Assembly (NCBI GenBank): GCA_913776615.1
Contig: CAJYPK010000006.1
Span: forward strand, 62,001-126,000
Source: an uncultured Hymenobacter sp.
GTDB taxonomy: Bacteria; Bacteroidota; Bacteroidia; Cytophagales; Hymenobacteraceae
Length of the DNA: 64,000 nucleotides
Direction of reading: 5' to 3'
In this document: one piece after another, positions 36,791-44,491 of the stretch
Position numbering within the stretch: the stretch's first letter is position 1
Layout: the number at the start of each line of letters is the position of its first letter
Notes under the pieces: model-generated
What the model saw: the letters and a program-made list of their open reading frames with translations, nothing else
What the model was told of the DNA's origin: nothing
The model's database searches: none
Position numbers and translations under genes: made by a program

Positions 36791-36885
36791 GCGTACTTGA
36801 GCCTTTAAAAATGGCCGGCGAATGGTCATGCTGAACTTATCGCAGCATGACCATTCGCCGGCCATTTTTAAAGGCTCAAGTACGC
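36791..36885. repeat. 43-bp perfect palindrome
   Basis: Positions 36791-36833 and 36843-36885 are exact reverse complements with a 9-nt spacer. The inner part contains GGTCATGCTG/CAGCATGACC, as in the REP-like element at 41839. It starts 3 nt after the paralog 5 stop and could also act as its terminator. Confidence 0.85.
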
Positions 36886-36907
36886 CCCATCTCCTTTTTC
36901 GGAGGAG

Positions 36908-36930
36908 GGAAATTATGACAGATAATTTCC
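36908..36930. promoter_or_regulatory. Short operator-like palindrome upstream of the sugar permease
   Basis: GGAAATTAT and ATAATTTCC form a perfect 9-bp inverted repeat with a 5-nt spacer, in GC-rich surroundings 110 nt before the permease start. The spacing suits a dimeric regulator, but no regulator gene is adjacent. Confidence 0.3.
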
Positions 36931-37038
36931 TTGACTAAGCACTAGCGCGCAGCCACCTCGGGCCCGCGCTTAACCAATCTGGCCGGGCTGGGGTATACCT
37001 GCCCGGCGGCCGCTTCGGTCGCGGCCTTTCTCCTACTT

Positions 37039-38307
37039 ATGCCCCCACTCCTTACCACGCCTGCTCCCCCGGCCCCCTTTACCGAGCGGCGCTACGTACT
37101 CACGCTCTGCTTTGCCGTTTCGCTGTTCATGCTCTGGGGCGTGGGCGTCACGATGGGCGACATTCTCAACAAGCACTTTCAGGAGGTGCTGCACGTGAGC
37201 AAGGCCGATTCGGCGCTGGTGCAGTTTTCCATCTTCGGGGCCTATTTCATCATGGGCCTGCCCGCTGGCTGGTTTATGAAGCGCTTCGGCTACCAGAAAG
37301 GCGTACTGCTGGGGCTGGGCCTGTACGCGGCCGGGGCCTTTCTGATGGTGCCGGCGGCCAACGCGCTGTCCTTTGGCTACCTGCGCCTTGCGCTCTTCGT
37401 GCTGGCCTGCGGACTGGCCACGCTGGAGGCGGTGGCCCACCCCTTTCTCGACGGGCTGGGCGACCCGGACAGCTCCGACCGGCGCATCAACTTTGCCCAC
37501 GCCATCAACGGCATCGGGGCGGTGTCGGGGCCGCTCATCGGGGGCTACTTCGTGCTGCGCGGCACCCACGCGGCCGGCGACCTGTCGTCGGTGAAGGTGC
37601 TGTACTCGGCCATCGGGGCGGTGGTGGGCAGCATCGGGCTGGCGTTTTTCTTCGTGAAGGTACCGGCCCTCAACGCCGAGCACACCGCCGGCGAGGCCGC
37701 CGAGTCGCCCGCCGACCTGGCCGCCGATAAAAGCCTGTTTCAGCACCGGCACTTCGTCTGGGCCTGCGTGGCGCAACTCTTCAACACGGCGGCGCAGGGC
37801 GGCACCTGGGCTTTTTTCATCAATTACGGTACCGAGTATTTCGGTCTCAGCAACGACAAGGCCGCTTATTTTTTCTCGCTGAGTTTGGTAGGCATGATGC
37901 TGGGCCGCTTTCTGGGCACCTACCTCATGCAGTTCGTCGCGCCCAACCGCCTGCTGGCGGCCGTGGCCCTGGCCAATATCGGCATGTGCCTGCTGGTAGC
38001 CCAGCACTGGGGCGCGGTGTCGTTCGGGGCGCTCATCGCGCTGAATTTCTTTTTCAGCATCATGTTTCCCACCATCTACAGCCTGGGGCTCAAAGACCTG
38101 GGCCGGCACAAGCAGCTGGCCTCGTCGTTTATCGTGATGGGCGTGGTGGGGGCGGCGCTCTTTCCGCGCCTCATGGGCCTCGTGGCCGACCACAGCGTGG
38201 CCCAGGCTTATTACCTACCCATCATCTGCTACGTGGTGGTCTTTCTGTTTGGCGCCCGGCTCTACCGGGTGTCTTCGGCCGCCCCGCAAGCTTCCACCCC
38301 GGCATAA
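37039..38307 (+). CDS. FucP-type sugar MFS transporter
   Basis: The 422-residue protein has about 12 hydrophobic segments and the FucP/glucose-galactose permease signature: LFMLWGVGVTMGDILNKHF near residues 31-49, GAYFIMGLPAGWFMKRFGYQKG near 69-90, and NGIGAVSGPLIGGYF near 157-171. Members import L-fucose, galactose, glucose or mannose with protons across the inner membrane. The substrate cannot be fixed from sequence. A GH92 mannosidase two genes downstream suggests a mannose-type sugar (inference). Confidence 0.88.
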   Translation: MPPLLTTPAPPAPFTERRYVLTLCFAVSLFMLWGVGVTMGDILNKHFQEVLHVSKADSALVQFSIFGAYFIMGLPAGWFMKRFGYQKGVLLGLGLYAAGAFLMVPAANALSFGYLRLALFVLACGLATLEAVAHPFLDGLGDPDSSDRRINFAHAINGIGAVSGPLIGGYFVLRGTHAAGDLSSVKVLYSAIGAVVGSIGLAFFFVKVPALNAEHTAGEAAESPADLAADKSLFQHRHFVWACVAQLFNTAAQGGTWAFFINYGTEYFGLSNDKAAYFFSLSLVGMMLGRFLGTYLMQFVAPNRLLAAVALANIGMCLLVAQHWGAVSFGALIALNFFFSIMFPTIYSLGLKDLGRHKQLASSFIVMGVVGAALFPRLMGLVADHSVAQAYYLPIICYVVVFLFGARLYRVSSAAPQASTPA

Positions 38308-38362
38308 CCCCTCAATAAGCTCGACCGTAAGCCGGTAGAAATTTTATTTCACCTCGTTTACT

Positions 38363-38917
38363 ATGGAATCTTCTGCTGCTACCCTGCGCTCGGCCGCCGC
38401 CAACTGGTGGGTGTACCTGCTGGCCGGGCTCGGGCTGTTCGGGCTGGGCATCTGGGTACTGAGCAGCCCCGGCGCGGCCTTCCTGGGGCTGACCATCTAC
38501 TTCGCCGCCCTCATCCTCTTCAACGGCGTGGCCAACGTCCTGTTCTCGCTCAGCAACCGAACGCGGCTGCGCGGCTGGGGCTGGCTGCTGGCCCTGGGCC
38601 TGGCCGAAGTCCTGTTCGGCCTCTACCTGCTGGTGCAGCCGGTGGTGGCGGCGGGCACGCTGGCCTTTTTCATCGGCTTCTGGCTGCTGCTGCGTGGCGG
38701 CTCCACGGTAGCCAATGCCTTTACGCTGCGCCGCCTGGGCTACCGCAACTGGGGCTGGTCGCTGGCGCTGGGGCTACTAGGCATCATATTGGCGTTCATG
38801 GTATTGGCCAATCCCATCATCGGCGTGGTCGGGGTTACCACCTGGCTGGCCGTGGCGCTGCTGGTGCTGGGCGTGGCGGCTTTCGTACTGGGGCTGCGCC
38901 TGCGCCGGGCGGCGTAG
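38363..38917 (+). CDS. HdeD-like (DUF308) membrane protein
   Basis: The 184-residue protein has six closely packed membrane helices arranged as pairs, with HdeD-type pieces such as WWVYLLAGLGLFGLGIWVL, GWGWLLALGLAEVLFGLYLL and WGWSLALGLLGIILAF. In enterobacteria HdeD contributes to acid resistance at high cell density; the role in Bacteroidota is unknown. It lies 55 nt after the sugar permease and is followed by a terminator, so the two may be co-transcribed. Confidence 0.85.
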   Translation: MESSAATLRSAAANWWVYLLAGLGLFGLGIWVLSSPGAAFLGLTIYFAALILFNGVANVLFSLSNRTRLRGWGWLLALGLAEVLFGLYLLVQPVVAAGTLAFFIGFWLLLRGGSTVANAFTLRRLGYRNWGWSLALGLLGIILAFMVLANPIIGVVGVTTWLAVALLVLGVAAFVLGLRLRRAA

Positions 38918-38936
38918 CGGGCGCCCCACCATTATA

Positions 38937-38977
38937 GACCGAGCTTTCCGCTGGCGCGGGAAGCTCGGTTTTTTTAT
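38937..38977 (+). terminator. Terminator after HdeD-like gene
   Basis: A 12-bp stem with one mismatch (ACCGAGCTTTCCG with CGGGAAGCTCGGT) is followed by seven Ts. Confidence 0.85.
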
Positions 38978-39121
38978 ATGCTGCTGCTAGCGCGTAAACC
39001 CGGCTGTCAAGGCGAGCGTGGCGCCGCCATCGCCCTCGGCCGGCCTAAGGCTGCAAGCTAAAAAAGCGTTCGCCCCGGGCGGGGCAGCAGCCTTTGGGGT
39101 GGCCTCGGTTACTTTGACGGC

Positions 39122-41410
39122 ATGAAGTACTTTCTGCCCCTGGCCACTCTCCTTTTCCCCCTCACCCTCCGCGCCCAGGAAAACCTCGTGCAGTACGCCC
39201 ACCCGCTGGTGGGCACCGCCAAGATGGGCCATACCTACCCCGGTGCCACGGTGCCCTTCGGTGCGGTGCAGCTCTCGCCCGATACCGACACCATCAGCTA
39301 CGAGCTGAACGGCAAATACAACCCCGAGATTTACAGCTACTGCGCGGGCTATCAGTACAAAGACCCCACCATCGTGGGCTTCAGCCACACCCACTTCAGC
39401 GGCACGGGGCACTCCGACCTGGGCGACTTTCTGGTAATGCCCACCACCGGGCCGCTCCAGCTCAACCCCGGCACGGCCGACCGGCCGCTGAGCGGCTACC
39501 GCTCGGCCTACTCGCACGGCACGGAGGTGGCCGAGCCGGCTTACTATAAAGTCCGGCTGGCCGATCACGACATCCTGGCCGAGCTGACCGCCACGACCCG
39601 CGTCGGGGTGCATCAGTACACCTTTCCGCAGGCCGAGCAGAGCCACGTCATCCTCGACTTGATGGCCGGCATTTACAACTACCCCGGCAAGAACGTGTGG
39701 ACCTTCGTACGGGTCGAAAACGACTCGCTCGTGACCGGCTACCGCCAAACCAACGGCTGGGGCCGCACCCGCACGGTGTACTTCGCCCTCAGCTTCTCGC
39801 GCCCCTTCAACACCTACGGCAGCCGCAATTACGACGCCAAGCAGCCCTACCGGGGCTTCTGGGGCCGCTTCGACCAGGCCCACAACTGGCCCGATCTGGC
39901 GGGCCACCAGCTCCGCATGCACTTCGATTTCGGGGCCACCCGGGCCGGCGACCAGGTCAAGCTCAAGCTGGCGCTCTCGCCCGTGAGCACCGCCGGCGCG
40001 CTGGCCAATCTCCGGGCCGAGGCCCCGGGCTGGGACTTTGCCGCCTATAAGGCCCAGGGTCAGGCCCAGTGGCAGCAGGAGCTGAGCAAAGTCGCCATCC
40101 AGGCGCCCCGCCGGGTGGATAAGGAGAATTTTTACACCGCTATGTACCACGCCTTTACCGGCGTTACGACCTACCAGGACGCCGACGGCCAGTACCGGGG
40201 CCTCGACCAGAACAACCACCGGGCCGAGGGCTTCACCAACTACACTACCTTCTCGCTCTGGGATACTTACCGCGCCCTGCACCCGCTCTACAACCTCGTG
40301 CAGCCCCGCCGCAACGCCGACATGGCCCGCAGCATGCTCGCCCACTTCGACCAGAGCGCCGAGCACATGCTGCCCGTGTGGAGCCACTACGCCAACGAAA
40401 ACTGGTGCATGATTGGCTACCACTCGGTACCCGTACTCTGCGACGCCATCGTGCTCGGCAACGCGCCCTTCGACGCCAACCACGCCCTCGACGCCTGCGT
40501 TACCACCGCCCGCCAGCGCTGGTACGACGGCCTGGGTTTGTACATTGATAAGGGCTACGTGCCCGACGACAAAAGCGGGGCCTCGGTGTCGAAAACCCTG
40601 GAGTACGCCTTCGACGACTACTGCATCGCGCAGGCCGCCCAGAAGCTGGGCCGGGCCGACATCGAAAAGGAATTTCGCCAGCGCGCCACCAACTGGCAAA
40701 ACGTGTACGACGCCCGCATCGGCTTCATGCGCCCGCGTCTGGCCGACGGCTCGTTCCGATCGAAATTCGACGTGCTCACCACCTCCGACCCCGGCTACAT
40801 TGAGGGCAACGCCTGGAACTACAGCCTCTACGTGCCCCACGACCCCGCCGGCCTCATCGCCAAAATGGGCGGCAGCCCGCGCTTCGTGCCCCACCTCGAC
40901 TCGCTCTTTACCATGCAGCTGCCCGATAAGTTCTTCGCCGAAACCGAGGACATCACCCGCGACGGTATCATCGGCAACTACGTCCACGGCAACGAGCCCG
41001 CTCACCACGCCCCCTACCTCTACAACTGGACCACCCAGCCCTGGAAAACCCAGCCCCGCATTCGCATGATTCTAAACAAGATGTACCACCAGGGTCCCGA
41101 CGGCCTGGGTGGCAACGACGACTGCGGCCAGATGAGTGCCTGGTACATCTTCTCGGCCCTGGGCTTCTACCCCGTGGCCCCCGCCTCGGGCGAATACGCC
41201 CTGGGCAGCCCCGCCGTGCACGGGGCCGTACTGCAAGTCGGCGAAGGCAAAACCTTCACTATCAGCGTCAAGAATCAGTCCGACAAGAACGTCTACGTGC
41301 AAGCGGCCCGCCTCAACGGCCAGCTGCTGGCCCGGCCCTTCCTGCCGGTGAGCGCAGTGCGCCAGGGTGGCACGCTGGAATTTATAATGGGCAGCCGGCC
41401 CAAGAAATAG
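39122..41410 (+). CDS. GH92 family alpha-mannosidase
   Basis: The 762-residue protein has a signal peptide (MKYFLPLATLLFPLTLRAQ) and the GH92 layout: YAHPLVGTAKMGHTYPGAT near residues 24-42, FSHTHFSGTGHSDLGD near 89-104, YIEGNAWNYSLYVPHD near 559-574, and GGNDDCGQMSAWYIFSALGF near 661-680. GH92 enzymes are calcium-dependent exo-acting alpha-mannosidases (mainly alpha-1,2, also 1,3, 1,4 or 1,6) that trim mannans and N-glycans in the periplasm. A near-consensus -7 box (TTACTTTG at 39109-39116) lies a few bases before the ATG. No SusCD pair is nearby. Confidence 0.95.
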   Translation: MKYFLPLATLLFPLTLRAQENLVQYAHPLVGTAKMGHTYPGATVPFGAVQLSPDTDTISYELNGKYNPEIYSYCAGYQYKDPTIVGFSHTHFSGTGHSDLGDFLVMPTTGPLQLNPGTADRPLSGYRSAYSHGTEVAEPAYYKVRLADHDILAELTATTRVGVHQYTFPQAEQSHVILDLMAGIYNYPGKNVWTFVRVENDSLVTGYRQTNGWGRTRTVYFALSFSRPFNTYGSRNYDAKQPYRGFWGRFDQAHNWPDLAGHQLRMHFDFGATRAGDQVKLKLALSPVSTAGALANLRAEAPGWDFAAYKAQGQAQWQQELSKVAIQAPRRVDKENFYTAMYHAFTGVTTYQDADGQYRGLDQNNHRAEGFTNYTTFSLWDTYRALHPLYNLVQPRRNADMARSMLAHFDQSAEHMLPVWSHYANENWCMIGYHSVPVLCDAIVLGNAPFDANHALDACVTTARQRWYDGLGLYIDKGYVPDDKSGASVSKTLEYAFDDYCIAQAAQKLGRADIEKEFRQRATNWQNVYDARIGFMRPRLADGSFRSKFDVLTTSDPGYIEGNAWNYSLYVPHDPAGLIAKMGGSPRFVPHLDSLFTMQLPDKFFAETEDITRDGIIGNYVHGNEPAHHAPYLYNWTTQPWKTQPRIRMILNKMYHQGPDGLGGNDDCGQMSAWYIFSALGFYPVAPASGEYALGSPAVHGAVLQVGEGKTFTISVKNQSDKNVYVQAARLNGQLLARPFLPVSAVRQGGTLEFIMGSRPKK

Positions 41411-41435
41411 CAAGGCTCAAGGGTAACCGTAGGTC

Positions 41436-41443
41436 TATCTTTG
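41436..41443 (+). promoter_or_regulatory. -7 box of a leader or small-protein transcript
   Basis: TATCTTTG is a full match to TAnnTTTG in the non-coding DNA after the mannosidase gene. It lies about 120 nt upstream of the 40-codon frame at 41563. Confidence 0.6.
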
Positions 41444-41562
41444 CCCCAACGCACGGTTACTCCGCCTCACCTCGGCTGTCTTGGAAAAGATGAAGCCCCG
41501 GCTGTTGGCGCAGCCAGGGCTTCAAGAAGCAGGTGGAATGAACACCTAACTTCTCTCTGGAA

Positions 41563-41685
41563 ATGAGAAATAAGCGTGTGCTAAAACTACTACGGGCAGT
41601 CGCAGAGGCTGTTTTGCTAGGGTTGGTGAGCGGGGCAGCTAAGGCCGGCGGCCTGTTGCTGTTCACTCACTTCTTCCAGCGGTAG
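41563..41685 (+). CDS. Possible 40-residue hydrophobic small protein
   Basis: A short frame MRNKRVLKLLRAVAEAVLLG... has a basic N-terminus and then a hydrophobic, Ala/Gly/Leu-rich stretch, as in small membrane proteins. It lies downstream of a perfect -7 box (41436) and a 13-bp leader hairpin (GAAGCCCCGGCTG with CAGCCAGGGCTTC, one mismatch). Coding is uncertain; the transcript could be a non-coding RNA instead. Confidence 0.35.
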   Translation: MRNKRVLKLLRAVAEAVLLGLVSGAAKAGGLLLFTHFFQR

Positions 41686-41838
41686 TTTGGTGAGGGGCCG
41701 GGCCGGTAGGCGCGGTCCCTTACTTTCTACGTGGTAAAGGTACTATGCAGTTCTGTACCTACTGCTGAACTAACTGAATTTCTGCACTGGATACTGCACA
41801 AGAAGCTGTTTAAGAAGTGACACGATTACAAAACTATT

Positions 41839-41928
41839 GTCATGCTGAGCTTGCCGAAGCATCTTGGCAGGTTCGTTGTTTAGCCCTTCAACGAACCTGC
41901 CAAGATGCTTCGGCAAGCTCAGCATGAC
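41839..41928. repeat. 40-bp perfect REP-like palindrome
   Basis: Positions 41839-41878 and 41889-41928 are exact reverse complements with a 10-nt loop. The arms start GTCATGCTGAGCTTGCCGAA, a sequence type common in Hymenobacter-like genomes. A diverged relative lies at 53614-53663. Confidence 0.85.
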
Positions 41929-42143
41929 GGACGTTTTTGGTTGACTTACTTCCTAAACAGCCTCCAAATCTGTATTTTGTTTTGCATAGTTCAGTTCCTC
42001 GCTGAATTCATCCGCCAATGAACCTCAAGCTGGCGACGGAACCGTACCAGTACGCTTACACACGCAAAGCGCCGCGGTTGCTCACCGTGGCGCTTTGCGT
42101 TTTCACCGGCTCAGAAGGCAGTCACAATTGGTTGCCAGCAAGG

Positions 42144-42581
42144 CTACTCCGAATCATTTGCCGTTCCCGCACCGCCCGGCACGGCGCGCATATCCCGCGT
42201 GTTTTTCTGCACGGCAATGGCCCCGAACAGCGCCAGCAGAAACGCCATGCCGTAGAAGCCTTTCTCGCTGAGCGTGAGCGTAGCGTTCCACAGGCCCACG
42301 AGTAGCAGCAGGATAGCCAGCAGCGTGGCAAACCACGCCAGGCCGTAGTAGAGGCCCGTGACCGGGATTTTCTCCAGTTGGTCGCGCACCGTTTTTTGGA
42401 GCGAGATGGCGGCGAACAGGCCAAACATGAGCACGGTAAAGTAATAGCCCTTTTCGTTGAGCGCCATCGTGGCGTTCCAGAGGCCAACCACGAAGCCGAC
42501 CATGCCCATGAGCAGGGCCAGCCAGGAGGCGGCAACGAAAGCGGCGGAAGGACGGGCGGGGGTAACGGCAGCGGGAGTCAT
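42144..42581 (-). CDS. YiaA/YiaB family inner-membrane protein
   Basis: The 145-residue protein has four membrane helices arranged as two copies of the YiaAB two-helix unit. Each unit shows the pattern [27 protein letters not shown] (first) and [27 protein letters not shown] (second). Its function is unknown in all species. It is expressed alone, with a perfect TACTTTTG -7 box on the minus strand at 42607-42614, 26 nt before the ATG. Confidence 0.88.
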   Translation of the reverse strand: MTPAAVTPARPSAAFVAASWLALLMGMVGFVVGLWNATMALNEKGYYFTVLMFGLFAAISLQKTVRDQLEKIPVTGLYYGLAWFATLLAILLLLVGLWNATLTLSEKGFYGMAFLLALFGAIAVQKNTRDMRAVPGGAGTANDSE

Positions 42582-42606
42582 GGTTGAGTAGGCTTGAAGG
42601 TTGGTT

Positions 42607-42614
42607 CAAAAGTA
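42607..42614 (-). promoter_or_regulatory. -7 box upstream of yiaAB-like gene
   Basis: The minus strand reads TACTTTTG, a full match to TAnnTTTG, 26 nt before the start codon. Confidence 0.55.
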
Positions 42615-42854
42615 GCGCGCCGTTATACGTAGCCGAAAGGTTATTTCTCACCTTTTCTGACTTTACAACTGGCATAAATAAGCCATAATTGTTGCATAAA
42701 TGCCTTATAAACAGTATTTATAAAATCAAAAAATCTGACATTATACCTTTACCTTCCACCCCTACAGCACCCTTCATCTAGGTTTCAGGGCGTAGGCCGC
42801 AGCGCAGCTTTGCAGCTGGCAGACCGGCGGCCCCGGTAGCTGCCCTGTGGCACA

Positions 42855-42910
42855 GGCGCTAAAAAGCCCCCTACCAAACCTCGGTGGTTGGCAGGGGGCT
42901 TTTTAGTACC
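42855..42910 (-). terminator. Terminator after LEA-like/DUF2383 gene
   Basis: A stem of about 20 bp with one mismatch and a bulge (CTAAAAAGCCCCCT arm with AGGGGGCTTTTTAG arm) lies just downstream of the minus-strand gene. The rest of the 42582-42930 gap is AT-rich with no gene seen. Confidence 0.8.
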
Positions 42911-42930
42911 TTGGCACTAAAGCCGTTGCG

Positions 42931-43767
42931 TTATTTCTGCTGGGCGGCCAGCTGCTTGAGGCGCTTGGCCGTCTGCTGCGACTCGGCAAGTTGCTTTTCT
43001 ATCGCGGCGCGCAAGTCGCCTTTGATGGCTTTGCGGTGCAGCGCTTTCTTATATGCCTTGCCAGCCCAGTGCTCGCCGTAAATGTTGGTGGCCAGAATGG
43101 CTTTCTCGTTGTGACCGGTAACGGTGGCCTGCGCGTCCATCAGCTTGCGGTAGAGCTTGCCTTTCAGCGTAGTATCCGTTTCGCGGTAGCCAACCTTCTT
43201 GGCCAGGTGACCATTCAGGGTATTGGCAAACTCCTTGCTTTGGCTCACCAGCCGCTGGTAGTAGCTTTTCAGCTCCGGCGACTTGGTTTCGGCCGCCGCC
43301 CGCTGGTAGCCCTCAGCGCGGTCGTTTACGAAGAGAAGTAGTTGGTCCAGCGCTTTAGCAGCACGCTTGGCTTTAACTTTTTTTTTTGGTGCCAGCAGCC
43401 AGACCAGGCCCGCGGCCAGCAGCACGCCGCCCACTACTTTTTGGGTAGTAGTCAGCTTCTTGTAGGCGTCAGCCGTTTTTTCACCGGCCTCTTTCACCGT
43501 GGCGGGTACTTTATCGAGCAGGTCTTTGCTCTTGGCCGCGGCTTCGTCGTACAGGTCTTTTACTTTGTCGGAGGCGTCGCCGTAAAAATCCTTCGCCTTG
43601 CTGGTCGCGTCGCTGTAGAAATCCTTGGCCTTGTCGGCAGTATCGCTGTACAGGTCTTTGGCCTTGTCGGCAACCTCGCCGTACAGGTGCTTGGCTTTAT
43701 CGGTGGCATCGTCGAGCAGGTCTTTGGCCTTGTCGGTTGCGTCGGAAATGGGTTCGGGCAAGTTCAT
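42931..43767 (-). CDS. DUF2383 four-helix protein with LEA-like 11-mer repeats
   Basis: The 278-residue protein starts at the ATG at 43767 (MNLPEPISDATDKAKD). Residues 9-86 are seven tandem 11-residue units of the form DATDKAKDLYS, the pattern of group 3 LEA proteins, which fold into amphipathic helices on drying in known cases. A membrane-type helix sits at about 110-127 (VVGGVLLAAGLVWLLAP). Residues 140-275 match the PA2169/DUF2383 four-helix bundle (LLLFVNDRAEGYQRAA, KGKLYRKLMDAQ, NIYGEHWAGKAYKKAL). It is a paralog of the 47122 gene. Composition and repeats suggest a stress role (inference). Confidence 0.82.
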   Translation of the reverse strand: MNLPEPISDATDKAKDLLDDATDKAKHLYGEVADKAKDLYSDTADKAKDFYSDATSKAKDFYGDASDKVKDLYDEAAAKSKDLLDKVPATVKEAGEKTADAYKKLTTTQKVVGGVLLAAGLVWLLAPKKKVKAKRAAKALDQLLLFVNDRAEGYQRAAAETKSPELKSYYQRLVSQSKEFANTLNGHLAKKVGYRETDTTLKGKLYRKLMDAQATVTGHNEKAILATNIYGEHWAGKAYKKALHRKAIKGDLRAAIEKQLAESQQTAKRLKQLAAQQK

Positions 43768-43910
43768 CGGATCAGAATTAAGGGGAAACAAGCTTCTTAC
43801 GGCTAAGCTTATTCCAGCGTTGACCAACCCAACAAGCGCAAGCGCCTTACGACCCGCAGCTTTTTCCCAACTATCTCACGCTCACTTACCTTTTCCTGGC
43901 TATCCGCATG

Positions 43911-43955
43911 ACCTAAAAAACTACCGGGCGCCACCCGCAAAGGAGCAGCGCCCGG
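43911..43955 (-). terminator. Terminator after small membrane protein gene
   Basis: CCGGGCGC (43924-43931) pairs with GCGCCCGG (43948-43955). On the minus strand it is followed by TAGTTTTTT. Confidence 0.75.
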
Positions 43956-43985
43956 CAGGGGTAGCTAGCCGGCTGGCAAGCAGCG

Positions 43986-44177
43986 CTAGCCGATGGCAGT
44001 TTGCTTGTTTTTAACGCGCTTGTAGAGATAAGCTGCGCCGGCGGCCAGCAGGGCGCCGCTCAGGATTTTGTGCCGGGAGGAGAAGCCGCTGTTGGTAACG
44101 CTCTCGTCGTTGTTTTTGCCGCGGAACAGGCTGGCAATCATGCCGCCCAACGTGCCGCTCGGTTGGTTGTCGCTCAT
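43986..44177 (-). CDS. Small membrane-anchored hypothetical protein
   Basis: Not recognised. The 63-residue protein has a polar N-terminus and one hydrophobic helix at about 38-53 (KILSGALLAAGAAYLY) followed by basic residues (KRVKNKQ). The helix resembles the membrane helix of the two DUF2383 proteins on either side (VVGGVLLAAG, LVGGTLLALG), so it may be part of the same small group. It has its own terminator. Confidence 0.6.
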   Translation of the reverse strand: MSDNQPSGTLGGMIASLFRGKNNDESVTNSGFSSRHKILSGALLAAGAAYLYKRVKNKQTAIG

Positions 44178-44491
44178 GGTGAAATCACATGTAAGGTGAG
44201 TATAGGCGTTTTACGGGGTCACCACGGAGGGTGTTGCGCAACCGGCTCCAACCTGGGTCGGGCCGCCCTGCCCGCTGGCCGTCGGGCCAGGGCTGAGACG
44301 GGGCAAGCACCGAGCTACCTACTGCTTAACCCCGCCAGTCATGTCCGGCTTAATTTTAAAATCACTATAACATACTGGTATTGACAACTTCGCTGCATAT
44401 TTGCGGGCCATAGGCTATCAGTAAAGCAATACGCCTGACGCCTTACATTCTACTCTGTCGCTCCGGGCGGCGCCTCCTTTTCCACCTTTGT
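44178..44491. other. Divergent intergenic region upstream of the barrel gene
   Basis: This 314-nt gap holds no gene. An AT-rich stretch at about 44340-44405 includes TTGACA and CATATTTG, which could form part of a promoter for the 44492 gene, but the spacing is short of the usual value. Confidence 0.35.

Larger units (their letters stand above)
41411..42143. other. Long intergenic stretch after the mannosidase gene
   Basis: This 730-nt stretch holds a clear -7 box, a hairpin (about 41490-41522), a possible 40-codon frame (41563-41685) and a 40-bp palindrome (41839-41928). The rest, including 41686-41838 and 41929-42143, shows no supported gene. Confidence 0.6.

Noticed and set aside
38987..41008. 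673-codon open frame opposite the GH92 gene
   Set aside because: It is antisense to a complete GH92 enzyme with family motifs; the encoded protein is Val/Gly/His/Arg-rich, as expected for antisense frames in GC-rich DNA.
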